NCBI RefSeq assembly: GCF_010906925.1
Contig: NZ_VTVE01000003.1
Location: 310,001-374,000, forward strand
Length of the DNA stretch: 64,000 nucleotides
Direction: 5' to 3'
DNA from: Pseudobutyrivibrio xylanivorans
GTDB lineage: Bacteria; Bacillota; Clostridia; Lachnospirales; Lachnospiraceae
The notes below the pieces were generated by a model. That model saw only the letters and a program-made list of their open reading frames with translations. It was not told the DNA's origin and did no database searches. The stretch's first letter is position 1; every line of letters starts with the position of its first letter. A program made the translations under genes and the position numbers. This document shows positions 8,703 through 18,098 of the stretch, piece after piece.

Positions 8703-9944
8703 ATGTCGGAGCTAAATTACGTTAAGAGCGAGCCGAAAGAACATATTTTAAAATCAGAGATTTATGAGGTTCAGTCATATTTCAATGACCCTGACCTTAT
8801 GGATATATATAAGCGACTTAAAGCTAATGTAATTGATATTAACGGTTCGAGCATTGTAAAAACAGTACAGGGAACAGAACAGGATTTCCTTGAAATGATG
8901 AACAGGGCAAAGCGATTTCTTGTTCAAAACTATTATGGATTAAAGGATGATGAACAGAGAAAAATATTAGAAATGTTCCAATCAGCCGTGTTTGGATACT
9001 ATGTTTTGACTCCTCTTTTGGATGCTGTTGATGTATCTGATATAAAAGTCCTGGCCTGGAACAGAGTTGTTTGTAAAGCATCGGGAAATCGATATGAGAC
9101 AAACGTGAGCTTCCTGTCAGAGCAGGATTACAATGATTGGTACGAGCGATTACAAAAGATTCATCGAATAAAAAACAACATCCACAATGCGGCAACATAT
9201 TGTACGGATAGAAAATGTGATGATTCCTATTATCTTCGAATCGATTGGCAAAATCGTCGATTGGTTTCGACAGATGACAATAACATCCACATCAGAAAAA
9301 TCCCTACCAAAAAATATTCTTGGGATTATCTGAAGGAAGCAGGAATGGTCAATGATGAGATGATTGAGTATTTCAAAGACCGTATCAACAACAAATACGG
9401 ATTTTTGATTTCTGGTGCCGGTGGTTCCGGTAAGACATCGCTTTTGAACAAGCTGCTGGATTGGATTCCTTTTAATGAGTCAGTTTTGATATCTCAGGAG
9501 TCGGACGAGTTGTACTCAACGGTACATCCGCAGATGCAGTTTGAGCACACCATGACTCTAGAGCAGGGACAGGAAAGTGCAACTTACTCACTAGAGGACG
9601 AGCTTAGATTGGGATTGCTTCAGGATATTGATAATTTTGTCATCGGTGAGATAAAGGGTGCAGAGGCATTATATGTATTTACTACAGCCTTGAACACCGG
9701 TGCTAGATTCCTTGGAACAATACATAGTAACGACGCTGCAAGCTCAGTTACACGTCTTGCCCAGTGTGCTAGATATAAATCAGATTATCCTATGGAGACA
9801 TTGGAAGAAATGCTTACAGTCGTTCCATTTGTTTTAGTTCATATGAGCCATTTCGGAATCAGAGAGATTCTTGAAATAGAGGGATACGATTACGAGTATC
9901 AACGTTTGAAATTTAGAAAAGTATATAAGAAACACAATGGTTAG
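8703..9944 (+). CDS. VirB11/CpaF-type secretion ATPase
   Basis: A 413-residue cytoplasmic ATPase of the VirB11/TadA/CpaF superfamily. Walker A GAGGSGKT lies at residues 238-245, the Walker B-equivalent FVIGEIKGAEA near 311, and the His box GTIHSNDAAS near 339, in the correct order for the family. The N-terminal half is the less conserved regulatory domain. The family assembles hexamers that power pilus assembly or substrate transfer. GAAAGAGG precedes the ATG. It is the first gene of a same-strand run of T4SS genes. A VirB11-class ATPase is absent from Tn916-type conjugation modules, so its presence sets this system apart. Confidence 0.92.
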   Translation: MSELNYVKSEPKEHILKSEIYEVQSYFNDPDLMDIYKRLKANVIDINGSSIVKTVQGTEQDFLEMMNRAKRFLVQNYYGLKDDEQRKILEMFQSAVFGYYVLTPLLDAVDVSDIKVLAWNRVVCKASGNRYETNVSFLSEQDYNDWYERLQKIHRIKNNIHNAATYCTDRKCDDSYYLRIDWQNRRLVSTDDNNIHIRKIPTKKYSWDYLKEAGMVNDEMIEYFKDRINNKYGFLISGAGGSGKTSLLNKLLDWIPFNESVLISQESDELYSTVHPQMQFEHTMTLEQGQESATYSLEDELRLGLLQDIDNFVIGEIKGAEALYVFTTALNTGARFLGTIHSNDAASSVTRLAQCARYKSDYPMETLEEMLTVVPFVLVHMSHFGIREILEIEGYDYEYQRLKFRKVYKKHNG

Positions 9945-9964
9945 TAGATAGAAAGGATTTAGAA

Positions 9965-11320
9965 ATGGAAAATCATAAGTTATTTTTACATGAACAGACA
10001 GTTGAAGTTGAAAGCACAGAAAAACATGAGACTATACAAAAAGTTGAAATCAATGAAGGCACATCAGGTGGAGACATCACTGAGAGATTGGATAAGTACA
10101 GACCATTGGAGCAGGAGCAGAGATTAGTTCCAAACTATGACACTGAAAACTTCAATCCAAACAAAAAGAAGCTAGTTACAACAGAAAAGACTAAAACAGT
10201 AGTTAAGAAAAAGAAAATAAATAATCCTGCACAGGAGGCAATGCTTCGCCAAAAAAAATTAGAAGCAGCTGCTGATCGTCAGTTAAAAAAGGAAGAGGCA
10301 GCTGCAAAAAGAAAACAGAGAATTGCTGAAAAAGCTCTCAGAAAAGAGGAGAGAAAGGCAGAGAAGGCCCACAAGAAAGAGATTGAGCGTCTTAATAGAA
10401 TGCTCAGACCAGTAAGCCGAAAGACATTTGAGGCACTTGGAATTATTTCATTTGATTCTAAAGTAGCAGCTATTAGAAAAACTGACGACCATTGGATTAA
10501 GACATACAAAATCGAAGGTATGAACCCTCACAATAGAAATGAGTTTATCGATCAGCTGGTTAAGGTACTGACAATCAGAGCTAGAATCACATCTAACTTC
10601 CACTTGGCAGAGACAGGAAAACTTATCAGAACTGATTACCTCACATTTTTCCTAGATGCAGAAATCTACGAGACAGTCAAGCTGACTCTTGATGCTGAGG
10701 TGGAGAGAATCAATAGGATTCTTCCAGAGATTAATATTGTAGAGATTTCAATCAATTGCTTGATGAATCAGGTTAGAAGAAACTTCCTTTATGATGGCGC
10801 AGACGAGGATTTCTCAGTCATGGTAAAGAGAAAGAACAACTGGAAGCAGAACGCATTTAATGACATCCAGGTTACAGATGATTATTTCTCTATTAGTGAG
10901 AAAACTGGTGCTTGCTTACAGGTAATCCAGTATCCTGGCACAATCGAAACTGATTTGCTCAGTGAGCTTCTTAAAATCAATCAGCCAATCATGTTCGTGA
11001 CAGATATTCATCCTGTAAACCAAGAGGCCAATGATGATTACAAGCGCGTAATCGAAAGACGTTTCAATCAAAGAATAGACGAGTTTGAGAATTCATTTAT
11101 TAATGTTGGATTTACAGTGGTAGTAATCACACAGACACTCAGACAAAAGGATGAGGTTATCGATTCGGTTGAAAAACTTTTCTGCGACAAGCAGATGGTA
11201 ATTTCGCCAGTATACGGAAATATAACTGATGTATTAGAGAGTAGTTTTTCTTATGGAATCAAGGATTATCATTCTATGAGAAATATTCCTATGGACCAGG
11301 TAAAGAAGCTGGTAGTGTAA
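9965..11320 (+). CDS. VirB4 N-domain-like protein lacking the ATPase domain, with a charged coiled-coil extension
   Basis: A 451-residue protein. Residues 60-150 are a highly charged Lys/Glu/Arg/Ala helix likely to form a coiled coil. Residues 150-450 resemble the N-terminal domain of VirB4/TraE proteins: alternating strands, an ADExxx-type helical pair, and a YPG-x-I-x-x-x-LLSELL region near where VirB4 enters its ATPase part. There is no Walker A or B motif. It ends 16 bases before the complete VirB4 gene. I infer a non-catalytic partner that docks VirB4 or VirB11 to the membrane complex. A frameshifted VirB4 is unlikely, because the next gene has its own N-domain. Confidence 0.75.
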   Translation: MENHKLFLHEQTVEVESTEKHETIQKVEINEGTSGGDITERLDKYRPLEQEQRLVPNYDTENFNPNKKKLVTTEKTKTVVKKKKINNPAQEAMLRQKKLEAAADRQLKKEEAAAKRKQRIAEKALRKEERKAEKAHKKEIERLNRMLRPVSRKTFEALGIISFDSKVAAIRKTDDHWIKTYKIEGMNPHNRNEFIDQLVKVLTIRARITSNFHLAETGKLIRTDYLTFFLDAEIYETVKLTLDAEVERINRILPEINIVEISINCLMNQVRRNFLYDGADEDFSVMVKRKNNWKQNAFNDIQVTDDYFSISEKTGACLQVIQYPGTIETDLLSELLKINQPIMFVTDIHPVNQEANDDYKRVIERRFNQRIDEFENSFINVGFTVVVITQTLRQKDEVIDSVEKLFCDKQMVISPVYGNITDVLESSFSYGIKDYHSMRNIPMDQVKKLVV

Positions 11321-11336
11321 GTTGGAGGATTTCTAA

Positions 11337-13829
11337 ATGGTATTAACAGAATATGCCCGCACAAAATTAATGGATGAGCCGCTACACGAGAAATTTGAAA
11401 CAGTGCAGCAGGTGTTTTCCATTGTCAGTGTGGATGATACAGGAATATTTGAATTACCAAATTCATATTTTTCAAAACAGTATAAATTGTCAGATGTTAA
11501 CTTTCTGGGCGTTACAATTGAGGAACAGGCCGCTATTATCCGCTGGTTCTCAAAGGTTCTAGAGACTGTACCTTGTAGATTTTCCTATATTGTAGCCAAC
11601 GAGTATGTAGATGAAGTTGAGTTCAAAAATCAAGTATTATATCCACTTGCAAATGACGAGCTAGACAATCTCAGACACGCTTTTAATAGAGTAATTGCAG
11701 ATAAGCTTACAGATGCAAAACAGGGATTATATCAGAGCATTTATTTCACACTTACATGTAAAGCTGATGATATGAAAGATGCTAGAACAACATTCTCCAC
11801 AATGGATACAGCCATTAGAACAGCTTTTATTGAGCAGGCTACTGATGGTGTGTCAGGTTCTGTCATGACAGAGGTTGGCATCAATGAGAGAATGCAGCTT
11901 TTATACAATTTTACTCACATTGGTTTAAATACAAGCTTTAAGTTTGATTTTGATGAAGAAGTAAAATATAGACGAGATTGGTTAAATACAATTTCGCCGG
12001 GGTCGCTGAGATTTGAAAATGAGATTTTTTACATGAATGGCAAGGTGGGAAAAGTTATCTACATTGATGACTATCCACGAGTACTTGAGGCTGACATTAT
12101 TAGTAAGCTTTCTCAGGTCAACTGTACATCGTATATTTCAGTAAACAATGAGATTTTGCCTACTGAAGTTTTGAAAAAAGAACTTCAGAGAAAGCATATG
12201 AAGGTCGGTTTGAAAATCGAGAATGAAAAAAGTAGAAACCGAAACCAGCATGATTATTTGGCAGACGCTTCTGCAACTCTTCTTGCGTCAAATAAAAAGA
12301 TTGAAGATTTTGAGCGAGAAATTGAGGACGAGGACCAGAAGTATTTCAACACAACAATAACAATGCTTTTTATGGCTGATGACCTAGAGCAACTTCAGAG
12401 TATTGAAAACAAAATCATTACTCAGGCAAGCTTAAAATCAATTCAGTTCAAGCCTTGTTTCGCAATGCAGAGAGAGGGCATCAACACTTCATTAGGTCTT
12501 GGAATTCAGGAGTTCAAGCATGTATGTAACATGTCCTCTACATCTGTAGCCATGTTTATGCCATATAAGACTCAGGAGCTTAATGATGAGGGCGGCGTAT
12601 ACTACGGAATCAATCAGCTTTCTAAAAATGCGATTTTTGCAGATAAGAAGCGATTGAAAAATAGAAACAGCTTGATTCTCGGTCAGTCTGGTTCTGGTAA
12701 GTCAGTAGCTGCAAAGCTTGAGACAATCTGTTCATATACCGTATATACGGAAGATCAGTTTTTGATGATTGACCCTAATGCGGATTACTTTGAAATCGCA
12801 GGCATTGTTGGTGGAACAGTTATTTCCTTTGACCCACAAAAGCAGCTTTTTGTAAATCCTCTTGATGTTGATTTTACAGATGTTGAGTATAGCGATTTGG
12901 AAGGTGTTATTTACGAAAAAGCCGACTTTATCCAGACTCTTATCAGCTCATGTATCAGAAGAGATCTGAGCGAGGATGAGCTTCCGGTTTTGAATAAGGC
13001 AATCGAGAAAGTATATAGCGAGAATTATTCAACTAGAAGACAGCTTAATGGTCTGGGAAATGCTGAGTCAGAGTTTGTCATTCCAAAGCACATGCGAAGC
13101 GAGATGTACTATGGAAATGAGAAATACACATCACTTTCTAGAGAAGAGCAGATACGTCAGTACTCACCAACACTACAGGATATTTATCAGTGCTTGGTTG
13201 ATATGAATGATTTCCATGCAGAGCATGTGGCCAAAATGATGGATACATTTGTAAATGGTGCCCTTTCACTATTTAACCACCGTACAAATGTTGATTTAAA
13301 TAGTAGATTCATTTCATTTGACCTGTCACAGACACAGGAAAACATGAGAGTAACTGCCATGGTAGTTATGATGGAAATGGTTAGAAATACAATCCGTAAA
13401 AACGGACGAGAGGGAAAATGGACTCATGTATATATCGACGAGTTCCATGAGCTTTTGGGAATTGAGTGCGTAGCAAAATTCGTTTTGAAGCTCTGGAAAG
13501 AGGTTCGAAAAATGAGTGGTCTGATGACCGGAATCACTCAGAACATGAGTGACTTAATGCGTTCAGAAAATGACATGAACCTTGCACAGATTTTCTCAAA
13601 TACAGAGAGCTTTTTCCTTTTATCACAGTCTACTCAGGATAAGGAATTGCTCATGAAATTTTTACCAGGTATTTCAACAGCGATGTTTGCTTATGTTGAT
13701 AATGCAGCAAGTGGTACAGGCTTGCTGAAAATGGGACCTGTAACTGTTCCATTTGACATGGTAATAAAGAAAAATAGCGAGATTTATAAACTTGTAAATA
13801 CAGATGCCGGTGTCATTAGAGGAGCATAA
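11337..13829 (+). CDS. virB4: VirB4-family T4SS ATPase
   Basis: An 830-residue protein with an N-terminal VirB4 domain (about 1-420) and a RecA-like ATPase domain. Walker A GQSGSGKS is at residues 449-456 and Walker B YIDEFHELLG around Asp701-Glu702, followed by the GITQNMSDLM sensor segment typical of VirB4/TraC/Tn916 ORF16. VirB4 energises assembly of the channel and is the hallmark of every T4SS. GGAGG precedes the ATG. Its stop lies two bases before the next ATG, indicating translational coupling to the NlpC/P60 gene. Both key ATPase motifs are intact, so the enzyme should be active. Confidence 0.95.
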   Translation: MVLTEYARTKLMDEPLHEKFETVQQVFSIVSVDDTGIFELPNSYFSKQYKLSDVNFLGVTIEEQAAIIRWFSKVLETVPCRFSYIVANEYVDEVEFKNQVLYPLANDELDNLRHAFNRVIADKLTDAKQGLYQSIYFTLTCKADDMKDARTTFSTMDTAIRTAFIEQATDGVSGSVMTEVGINERMQLLYNFTHIGLNTSFKFDFDEEVKYRRDWLNTISPGSLRFENEIFYMNGKVGKVIYIDDYPRVLEADIISKLSQVNCTSYISVNNEILPTEVLKKELQRKHMKVGLKIENEKSRNRNQHDYLADASATLLASNKKIEDFEREIEDEDQKYFNTTITMLFMADDLEQLQSIENKIITQASLKSIQFKPCFAMQREGINTSLGLGIQEFKHVCNMSSTSVAMFMPYKTQELNDEGGVYYGINQLSKNAIFADKKRLKNRNSLILGQSGSGKSVAAKLETICSYTVYTEDQFLMIDPNADYFEIAGIVGGTVISFDPQKQLFVNPLDVDFTDVEYSDLEGVIYEKADFIQTLISSCIRRDLSEDELPVLNKAIEKVYSENYSTRRQLNGLGNAESEFVIPKHMRSEMYYGNEKYTSLSREEQIRQYSPTLQDIYQCLVDMNDFHAEHVAKMMDTFVNGALSLFNHRTNVDLNSRFISFDLSQTQENMRVTAMVVMMEMVRNTIRKNGREGKWTHVYIDEFHELLGIECVAKFVLKLWKEVRKMSGLMTGITQNMSDLMRSENDMNLAQIFSNTESFFLLSQSTQDKELLMKFLPGISTAMFAYVDNAASGTGLLKMGPVTVPFDMVIKKNSEIYKLVNTDAGVIRGA

Positions 13830-13831
13830 GT

Positions 13832-15247
13832 ATGAAAAATTATGGTACAAAGCGATTGTCCAAGGACGAGCTAGTTCACGCTAAAAAAATTGGAAAGCTG
13901 TTGGAAGACGGCGATCCATCACTGGGGCATAGCGACAGATTATTACGAGAAGCTACAAAAAACATTATAAACTTTGGAGGCGGTTCACCGATTGGCAAGG
14001 ATAGATTTGGTGAAGAGACTTTCGATCTGGAGGATTTTGAAGAAGAAGCTGAAGAAGAAGTTTATCAGCTGAAATCAGGCAAGAAAGAAAAAAAATCTTT
14101 CTTTAAGAAAAAGGCTGAGGAGGAAGAAGAAGCTGAAGAATCTGTAGATTTAAAAAAGGTAATATCGCCCAAAACAAAGGATTTCAAAGAATTAAAGAAA
14201 GACTTGGCCGGAAGCTACATGATGAATGCCAGAGGAGGCAGAAGAGGTCGCGGCAAAGACGACGAAAAGGATGACGGTAAGGAAATTGCTGGCAAGATGC
14301 TTGGCAAAATGATTATCGGCGGAGCCTTGATGATTCCGGGAGCAAATGTAGTCGGTGGCATGAACAAAATGGTGCTGAATAAGACTCCCGCCAAGGTGGA
14401 TAACAAAGAGTTTACCCCGGAAGAAAGAACTGCAATTAAAAAGCAGACAGTGGCCAACGTAATGAAAGAGAACAAGTCTCTTTTGGGAGACCCACCTCTT
14501 GAAGGCGGAGCCGATGGTGGCTCAGGGATTGGAGACATTTTCAAGGGCCTAAGCGGAGGCAAGGCAGCTCTTTTAGGTCTTGCTGGCAAAGCAGAAGCGG
14601 GAATGCAAGGCTTGCTTGCAGCGGCTTCAGCGAAATTTGGAGCGTTGATATTTCCGTTTGTCAGTGTGACAGTAATATTTGCGACAGTATTTTTCAATTT
14701 TCACGCGATATCTTCAAGTGTCCTGGAAGGATATGCCACCGTCCGTGGTGAACTTAGGGAGAGTCAAATATCTCCAGATATAATTGAAGATATGATATTG
14801 GAGCGAGGGTATACACTTGACCAAGAGGGGAATAAAGTATCTACTCTTCCGGAAGAACAGCAACAACTCTTACGATTTTTGTTTTCTACGGTAGGATGTG
14901 GCTATTCTCAGGCGTGGAATAAAAGAAAAGGGCCAGATAGTTATGATTGCTCCGGCTTGGCCTATGTGTCAGAGCACAGTATAGGCAAAAATGTGCCAGA
15001 TGACTGCGCAGCTGGAGAAGCCTATGGATTGTTTCAAGACGGCAAAATCATAGAGGATGTTACCACTGATTTGGAAATTGGTGATTTGATCTTCTATGGT
15101 GGCCATGATAACGGTCGTTATCTAGGAATATATCATGTGGCTATTTATGTTGGAAATGGTCATGTTGTAGAGGCGTATAACTCGAAAAGAGGCGTAATAT
15201 ACGGGCCGGTTAGAACGAAAAATGCAATTATGATAGGCCGCCCGTAA
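13832..15247 (+). CDS. Membrane-anchored NlpC/P60 peptidoglycan hydrolase (VirB1-like)
   Basis: A 471-residue protein. The first ~260 residues are cytoplasmic, strongly charged and Gly-rich; one transmembrane helix lies at about 269-292; the C-terminal NlpC/P60 domain carries catalytic Cys373 in YDCSGL and His435 in YHVAIYVG. The domain should face the wall and cut peptide cross-links so that the apparatus can pass, the role of VirB1 and of Tn916 ORF14/TcpG in Gram-positive systems. The long cytoplasmic part is unusual compared with those hydrolases and could bind the adjacent ATPases. Translationally coupled to virB4. Confidence 0.9.
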   Translation: MKNYGTKRLSKDELVHAKKIGKLLEDGDPSLGHSDRLLREATKNIINFGGGSPIGKDRFGEETFDLEDFEEEAEEEVYQLKSGKKEKKSFFKKKAEEEEEAEESVDLKKVISPKTKDFKELKKDLAGSYMMNARGGRRGRGKDDEKDDGKEIAGKMLGKMIIGGALMIPGANVVGGMNKMVLNKTPAKVDNKEFTPEERTAIKKQTVANVMKENKSLLGDPPLEGGADGGSGIGDIFKGLSGGKAALLGLAGKAEAGMQGLLAAASAKFGALIFPFVSVTVIFATVFFNFHAISSSVLEGYATVRGELRESQISPDIIEDMILERGYTLDQEGNKVSTLPEEQQQLLRFLFSTVGCGYSQAWNKRKGPDSYDCSGLAYVSEHSIGKNVPDDCAAGEAYGLFQDGKIIEDVTTDLEIGDLIFYGGHDNGRYLGIYHVAIYVGNGHVVEAYNSKRGVIYGPVRTKNAIMIGRP

Positions 15248-15277
15248 AGAGTATATTTAATAAAAAGGAAAAGAAAA

Positions 15278-17482
15278 ATGGCTGGTATAACAAAATCGAA
15301 AAAAAAGGACCCAGGTACAATAATATTAACCTGGTTGGCTGTAGCATTAATACTTGCTTATTTAGGTATGATGTTCGGCGCTGTATGGGATAGAAGAGGT
15401 GGATTCACAACTTTATTCAGTAATTTTGCTGACTACTACTTTACATTCCCACCACATCTTATTGTGCAATACACCAAGTATTCTAAGTACTTTATAGTTG
15501 TATTTGAGAGTATTTGGACATTGTTTTATCTGTGGAAATCTACAAAAGTATCATACGATTTCGCAGGCGAGGAGTACGGTGATGCCCAGTGGACAACAGC
15601 AAAGGCATTTACCAATGAGTTTGGAAATCACGATGAGAATAATTTGGTAGAGGTTAATTTTGGTGACAAGGAAGAAGAAGTTAGAAGAAAGTTTCCTACA
15701 CTTCAGTTTCCATACACTGTTAACACCAAAAACTACTGGATTGCAGAGGGTGTTTATCTAAATATTGACAACCACAAGACATCCAACTTAAATGCACTTG
15801 TTGTAGGACCTCCTGGTACTGGTAAATCATTTAGATTGGCCCGTCCAGTACTTTCTCAGCTGGCTGGTAACTACGTAGTTACTGACCCTAAGGCTGAGCT
15901 CTTCCATCAGACTGGTCAGTATTTTGAGGATAACGGATATGAGGTAATGGTATTAAATGTAGAGTCTCAGGACGCTATGAAGGATTCAATCCACTTTAAT
16001 CCATTTAGATATATCAGAAATGAATCTGAGATTATGTCAATGGCTCAGATTCTCATGAAGGCTACTACAAAGCCAGATTCAGATGCTGGTGCTAATCAGT
16101 TCTTTGAGGATTCTGCAGAGATTCTTTTGACTGCTATTTTATATATTCTTCATTATGATAGACCGGTTGAAAAACAGAACTGGAGAGAGTTTGTAAAGCT
16201 ACTTGAAGCTACAGCGGTACATCAGAATGAGATGGGTAAAATCGAGAACTATGGTATGCCTCGATACAATCCTGATGGAACCATCATGACAGACCACAGT
16301 GGTAATGTCATGGTTCAGGGTGGTCCAGACTGTGAACCGGGTATTCTCAAAATCATCACTGACTGTGACAAGAGATGGAGAGAATCTCCAGAACACAAGG
16401 GAGATGGAAGCCACTTCCCAGGATATGTTGATATTGAAAAATACTACAATGGTGCAGCAGAGACAACTTCATCAATCGTTGCATCACTTGACGCGCACTG
16501 TCGCTACATGAAGCTGCAGTGTGTTCAGGATTTGCTTAGTGAAGATGAAATCGAGATTGGTAAATCATTTGGTTATAGTAAGCCAGATGAGAATTCAAAA
16601 ACAGGTAAGAGAATTCTCTATCTTGTTACATCAGAGAATCAGCATTACTTTGACTGGATTGTATCTGTCATCTATTCATTATTCTTTGATGAATTATACC
16701 ATCTTACAATGATTGACCCATGGTTTAATGAGACATTGCCTCATCACCTTACTTTCCTGATGGACGAGTTCGCCAATGTAACATTGCCAGATTCATTTGT
16801 TGAGAGACTTTCTACAATGCGAAGCAGAAATATGTCTGCATTTATCATTGTACAGAACTTGATTCAGTTAAAGAGAAAGTTCCCTAAATATGATATGGAC
16901 CACGATTTGATTGGTAACTGTTCTGTAATCGAAATCCTTGGTGCGCCAGATCAGGATTCTTGTGAATACTTGAGCAAGATGTTTGGTAACCAGACTATCC
17001 ACAAGAGATCTATGGGAAATACTTATGGTATGCAGGGTTCATCTAGTCATACTGATGACATTATGGAGAAGCCACTTTTCTCAGCTCAGCAGATGTATGG
17101 AATGAAAAAAGATGGACCAGCGGCAATTATTGTAAAGGGTTCTAATCCACTTTACGAACCAAAGGTTGCCTTCGAAAAGAGTCCACTTATGCCGCTGTTA
17201 TGTAGAAAAGACCCTTACTATGAGCCAAAGCAGAGGATTCGAAATGTAGTAGAAGAGCCTGCTGCAGCAGCTCCTGTTGTTGAGAGGGAAGTTGATTACA
17301 GTCAATTTGGCACTAGAAGAATAATTGTGAAAAAGCTAGTGACAAAGGGATTTAATGCAGACCAGATTGATGCAATGACACCTGTTATTATGAACGTGCA
17401 CACAAGACTAGATGATATATATGCATTAATTAATCCAAGCATGAGCGTAGAAGAGATAGAAGAGAAGCTATACGCAAATTAA
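15278..17482 (+). CDS. virD4: VirD4/TraG-family coupling protein
   Basis: A 734-residue T4SS coupling ATPase. Two N-terminal transmembrane helices (about 14-38 and 58-85) precede the motor domain. Walker A GPPGTGKS is at 177-184, the TDPKAELF segment follows, and Walker B FLMDEFANV places Asp496-Glu497; the NMSAFIIVQNLIQLK motif is typical of TraG/VirD4. These proteins recruit substrates, often through C-terminal signals, and pass them to the channel. In conjugative elements they bind a relaxase, but none is in this window, so the substrates may be the flanking lipase proteins. A terminator-like hairpin follows. Confidence 0.95.
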   Translation: MAGITKSKKKDPGTIILTWLAVALILAYLGMMFGAVWDRRGGFTTLFSNFADYYFTFPPHLIVQYTKYSKYFIVVFESIWTLFYLWKSTKVSYDFAGEEYGDAQWTTAKAFTNEFGNHDENNLVEVNFGDKEEEVRRKFPTLQFPYTVNTKNYWIAEGVYLNIDNHKTSNLNALVVGPPGTGKSFRLARPVLSQLAGNYVVTDPKAELFHQTGQYFEDNGYEVMVLNVESQDAMKDSIHFNPFRYIRNESEIMSMAQILMKATTKPDSDAGANQFFEDSAEILLTAILYILHYDRPVEKQNWREFVKLLEATAVHQNEMGKIENYGMPRYNPDGTIMTDHSGNVMVQGGPDCEPGILKIITDCDKRWRESPEHKGDGSHFPGYVDIEKYYNGAAETTSSIVASLDAHCRYMKLQCVQDLLSEDEIEIGKSFGYSKPDENSKTGKRILYLVTSENQHYFDWIVSVIYSLFFDELYHLTMIDPWFNETLPHHLTFLMDEFANVTLPDSFVERLSTMRSRNMSAFIIVQNLIQLKRKFPKYDMDHDLIGNCSVIEILGAPDQDSCEYLSKMFGNQTIHKRSMGNTYGMQGSSSHTDDIMEKPLFSAQQMYGMKKDGPAAIIVKGSNPLYEPKVAFEKSPLMPLLCRKDPYYEPKQRIRNVVEEPAAAAPVVEREVDYSQFGTRRIIVKKLVTKGFNADQIDAMTPVIMNVHTRLDDIYALINPSMSVEEIEEKLYAN

Positions 17483-17502
17483 TAGAATCATTTTATTTAG
17501 AA

Positions 17503-17538
17503 AACAAGCCTGTCACTTTGATATGTGACAGGCTTGTT
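17503..17538 (+). terminator. Terminator after virD4
   Basis: Perfect 14-bp stem (17503-17516 with 17525-17538), followed by GGTTTGTT. It separates the ATPase genes from the pilin gene. Confidence 0.8.
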
Positions 17539-17637
17539 GGTTTGTTAGGCGAAAAGTAATGGGAACATACAGATATTTTTCGATTTTGGAAAAAAGATAA
17601 TTTATTTTATTAAATAATATATGAAGGGGAGATGCGG

Positions 17638-17658
17638 ATGATGAGTACACATCATTAA
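17638..17658 (+). other. Possible leader micro-ORF upstream of the pilin gene
   Basis: AGGGGA (17625-17630) lies seven bases before tandem ATG codons of a six-codon frame encoding MMSTHH. It is followed by a weak A/T stem (17688-17694 with 17701-17707) and then the pilin ribosome site. Such a layout could allow translation-linked attenuation. No conservation data are available. Confidence 0.3.
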
Positions 17659-17759
17659 AAAAATAAAAAATTTTTTTCAAAAATGGAAAAAAGGCATTAT
17701 CCTTTTTGAAATATATAAGAACAGCAAAGAAAGATTAATTTTGTTGAAAGGAGAAATAC

Positions 17760-18020
17760 ATGAATTCTATAGCAAAGCTGAATTACCTTATGTGCGTGGC
17801 AGGAGACTTTACAGGTCCAATTAGAAAGCTCGCAAAGGTATTAATTACAGTTTCAGGTGCATTGGGAGCCGTCATTGTTATTTATGGAGCAATTAGATTT
17901 GCGCTGGCGTTCCAGAAACTTGATCAGCAGGGCGAACATCAGGCTACACTTACAATTGTTGCAGGTGGTATCTTGATTGGAATTTCTGCGGTGTTAGGTG
18001 TTTTAGGCGTAGCAGTATAA
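17760..18020 (+). CDS. VirB2/TrbC-like pilin (Maff2-type small membrane protein)
   Basis: An 86-residue protein with two hydrophobic helices (about 26-48 and 63-84) separated by a short polar loop (QKLDQQGEHQ), the architecture of VirB2/TrbC pilins and of the Maff2 family in Firmicutes conjugation modules. GAAAGGAG precedes the ATG. Hairpins sit before and after the gene, so it may be transcribed separately and more strongly than its neighbours, as expected for the major subunit. It is followed by the VirB6-like gene, the usual order. A cleavable N-terminal peptide is not obvious. Confidence 0.8.
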   Translation: MNSIAKLNYLMCVAGDFTGPIRKLAKVLITVSGALGAVIVIYGAIRFALAFQKLDQQGEHQATLTIVAGGILIGISAVLGVLGVAV

Positions 18021-18037
18021 TGTTATCAAGACATAAT

Positions 18038-18080
18038 GAAAGCATAAGTGTCTGATGATTAGTTGGGCGCTTATGCTTTC
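18038..18080 (+). terminator. Attenuator-like hairpin between the pilin and VirB6-like genes
   Basis: 13-bp stem (18038-18050 with 18068-18080, one G-U pair) followed by TTTTATG. It lies just before the ribosome site of the next gene. Partial read-through would give much more pilin than channel transcript. Confidence 0.75.
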
Positions 18081-18098
18081 TTTTATGAGGTGGAAGAG

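Noticed and set aside
9965-11320. Frameshifted first half of VirB4
   Set aside because: The next gene encodes a complete VirB4 with its own N-domain and ribosome site, so this is a separate gene.
14215-14697. Minus-strand open frame inside the NlpC/P60 gene
   Set aside because: Shadow of a Gly/Lys-rich coding region; no ribosome site and implausible composition.
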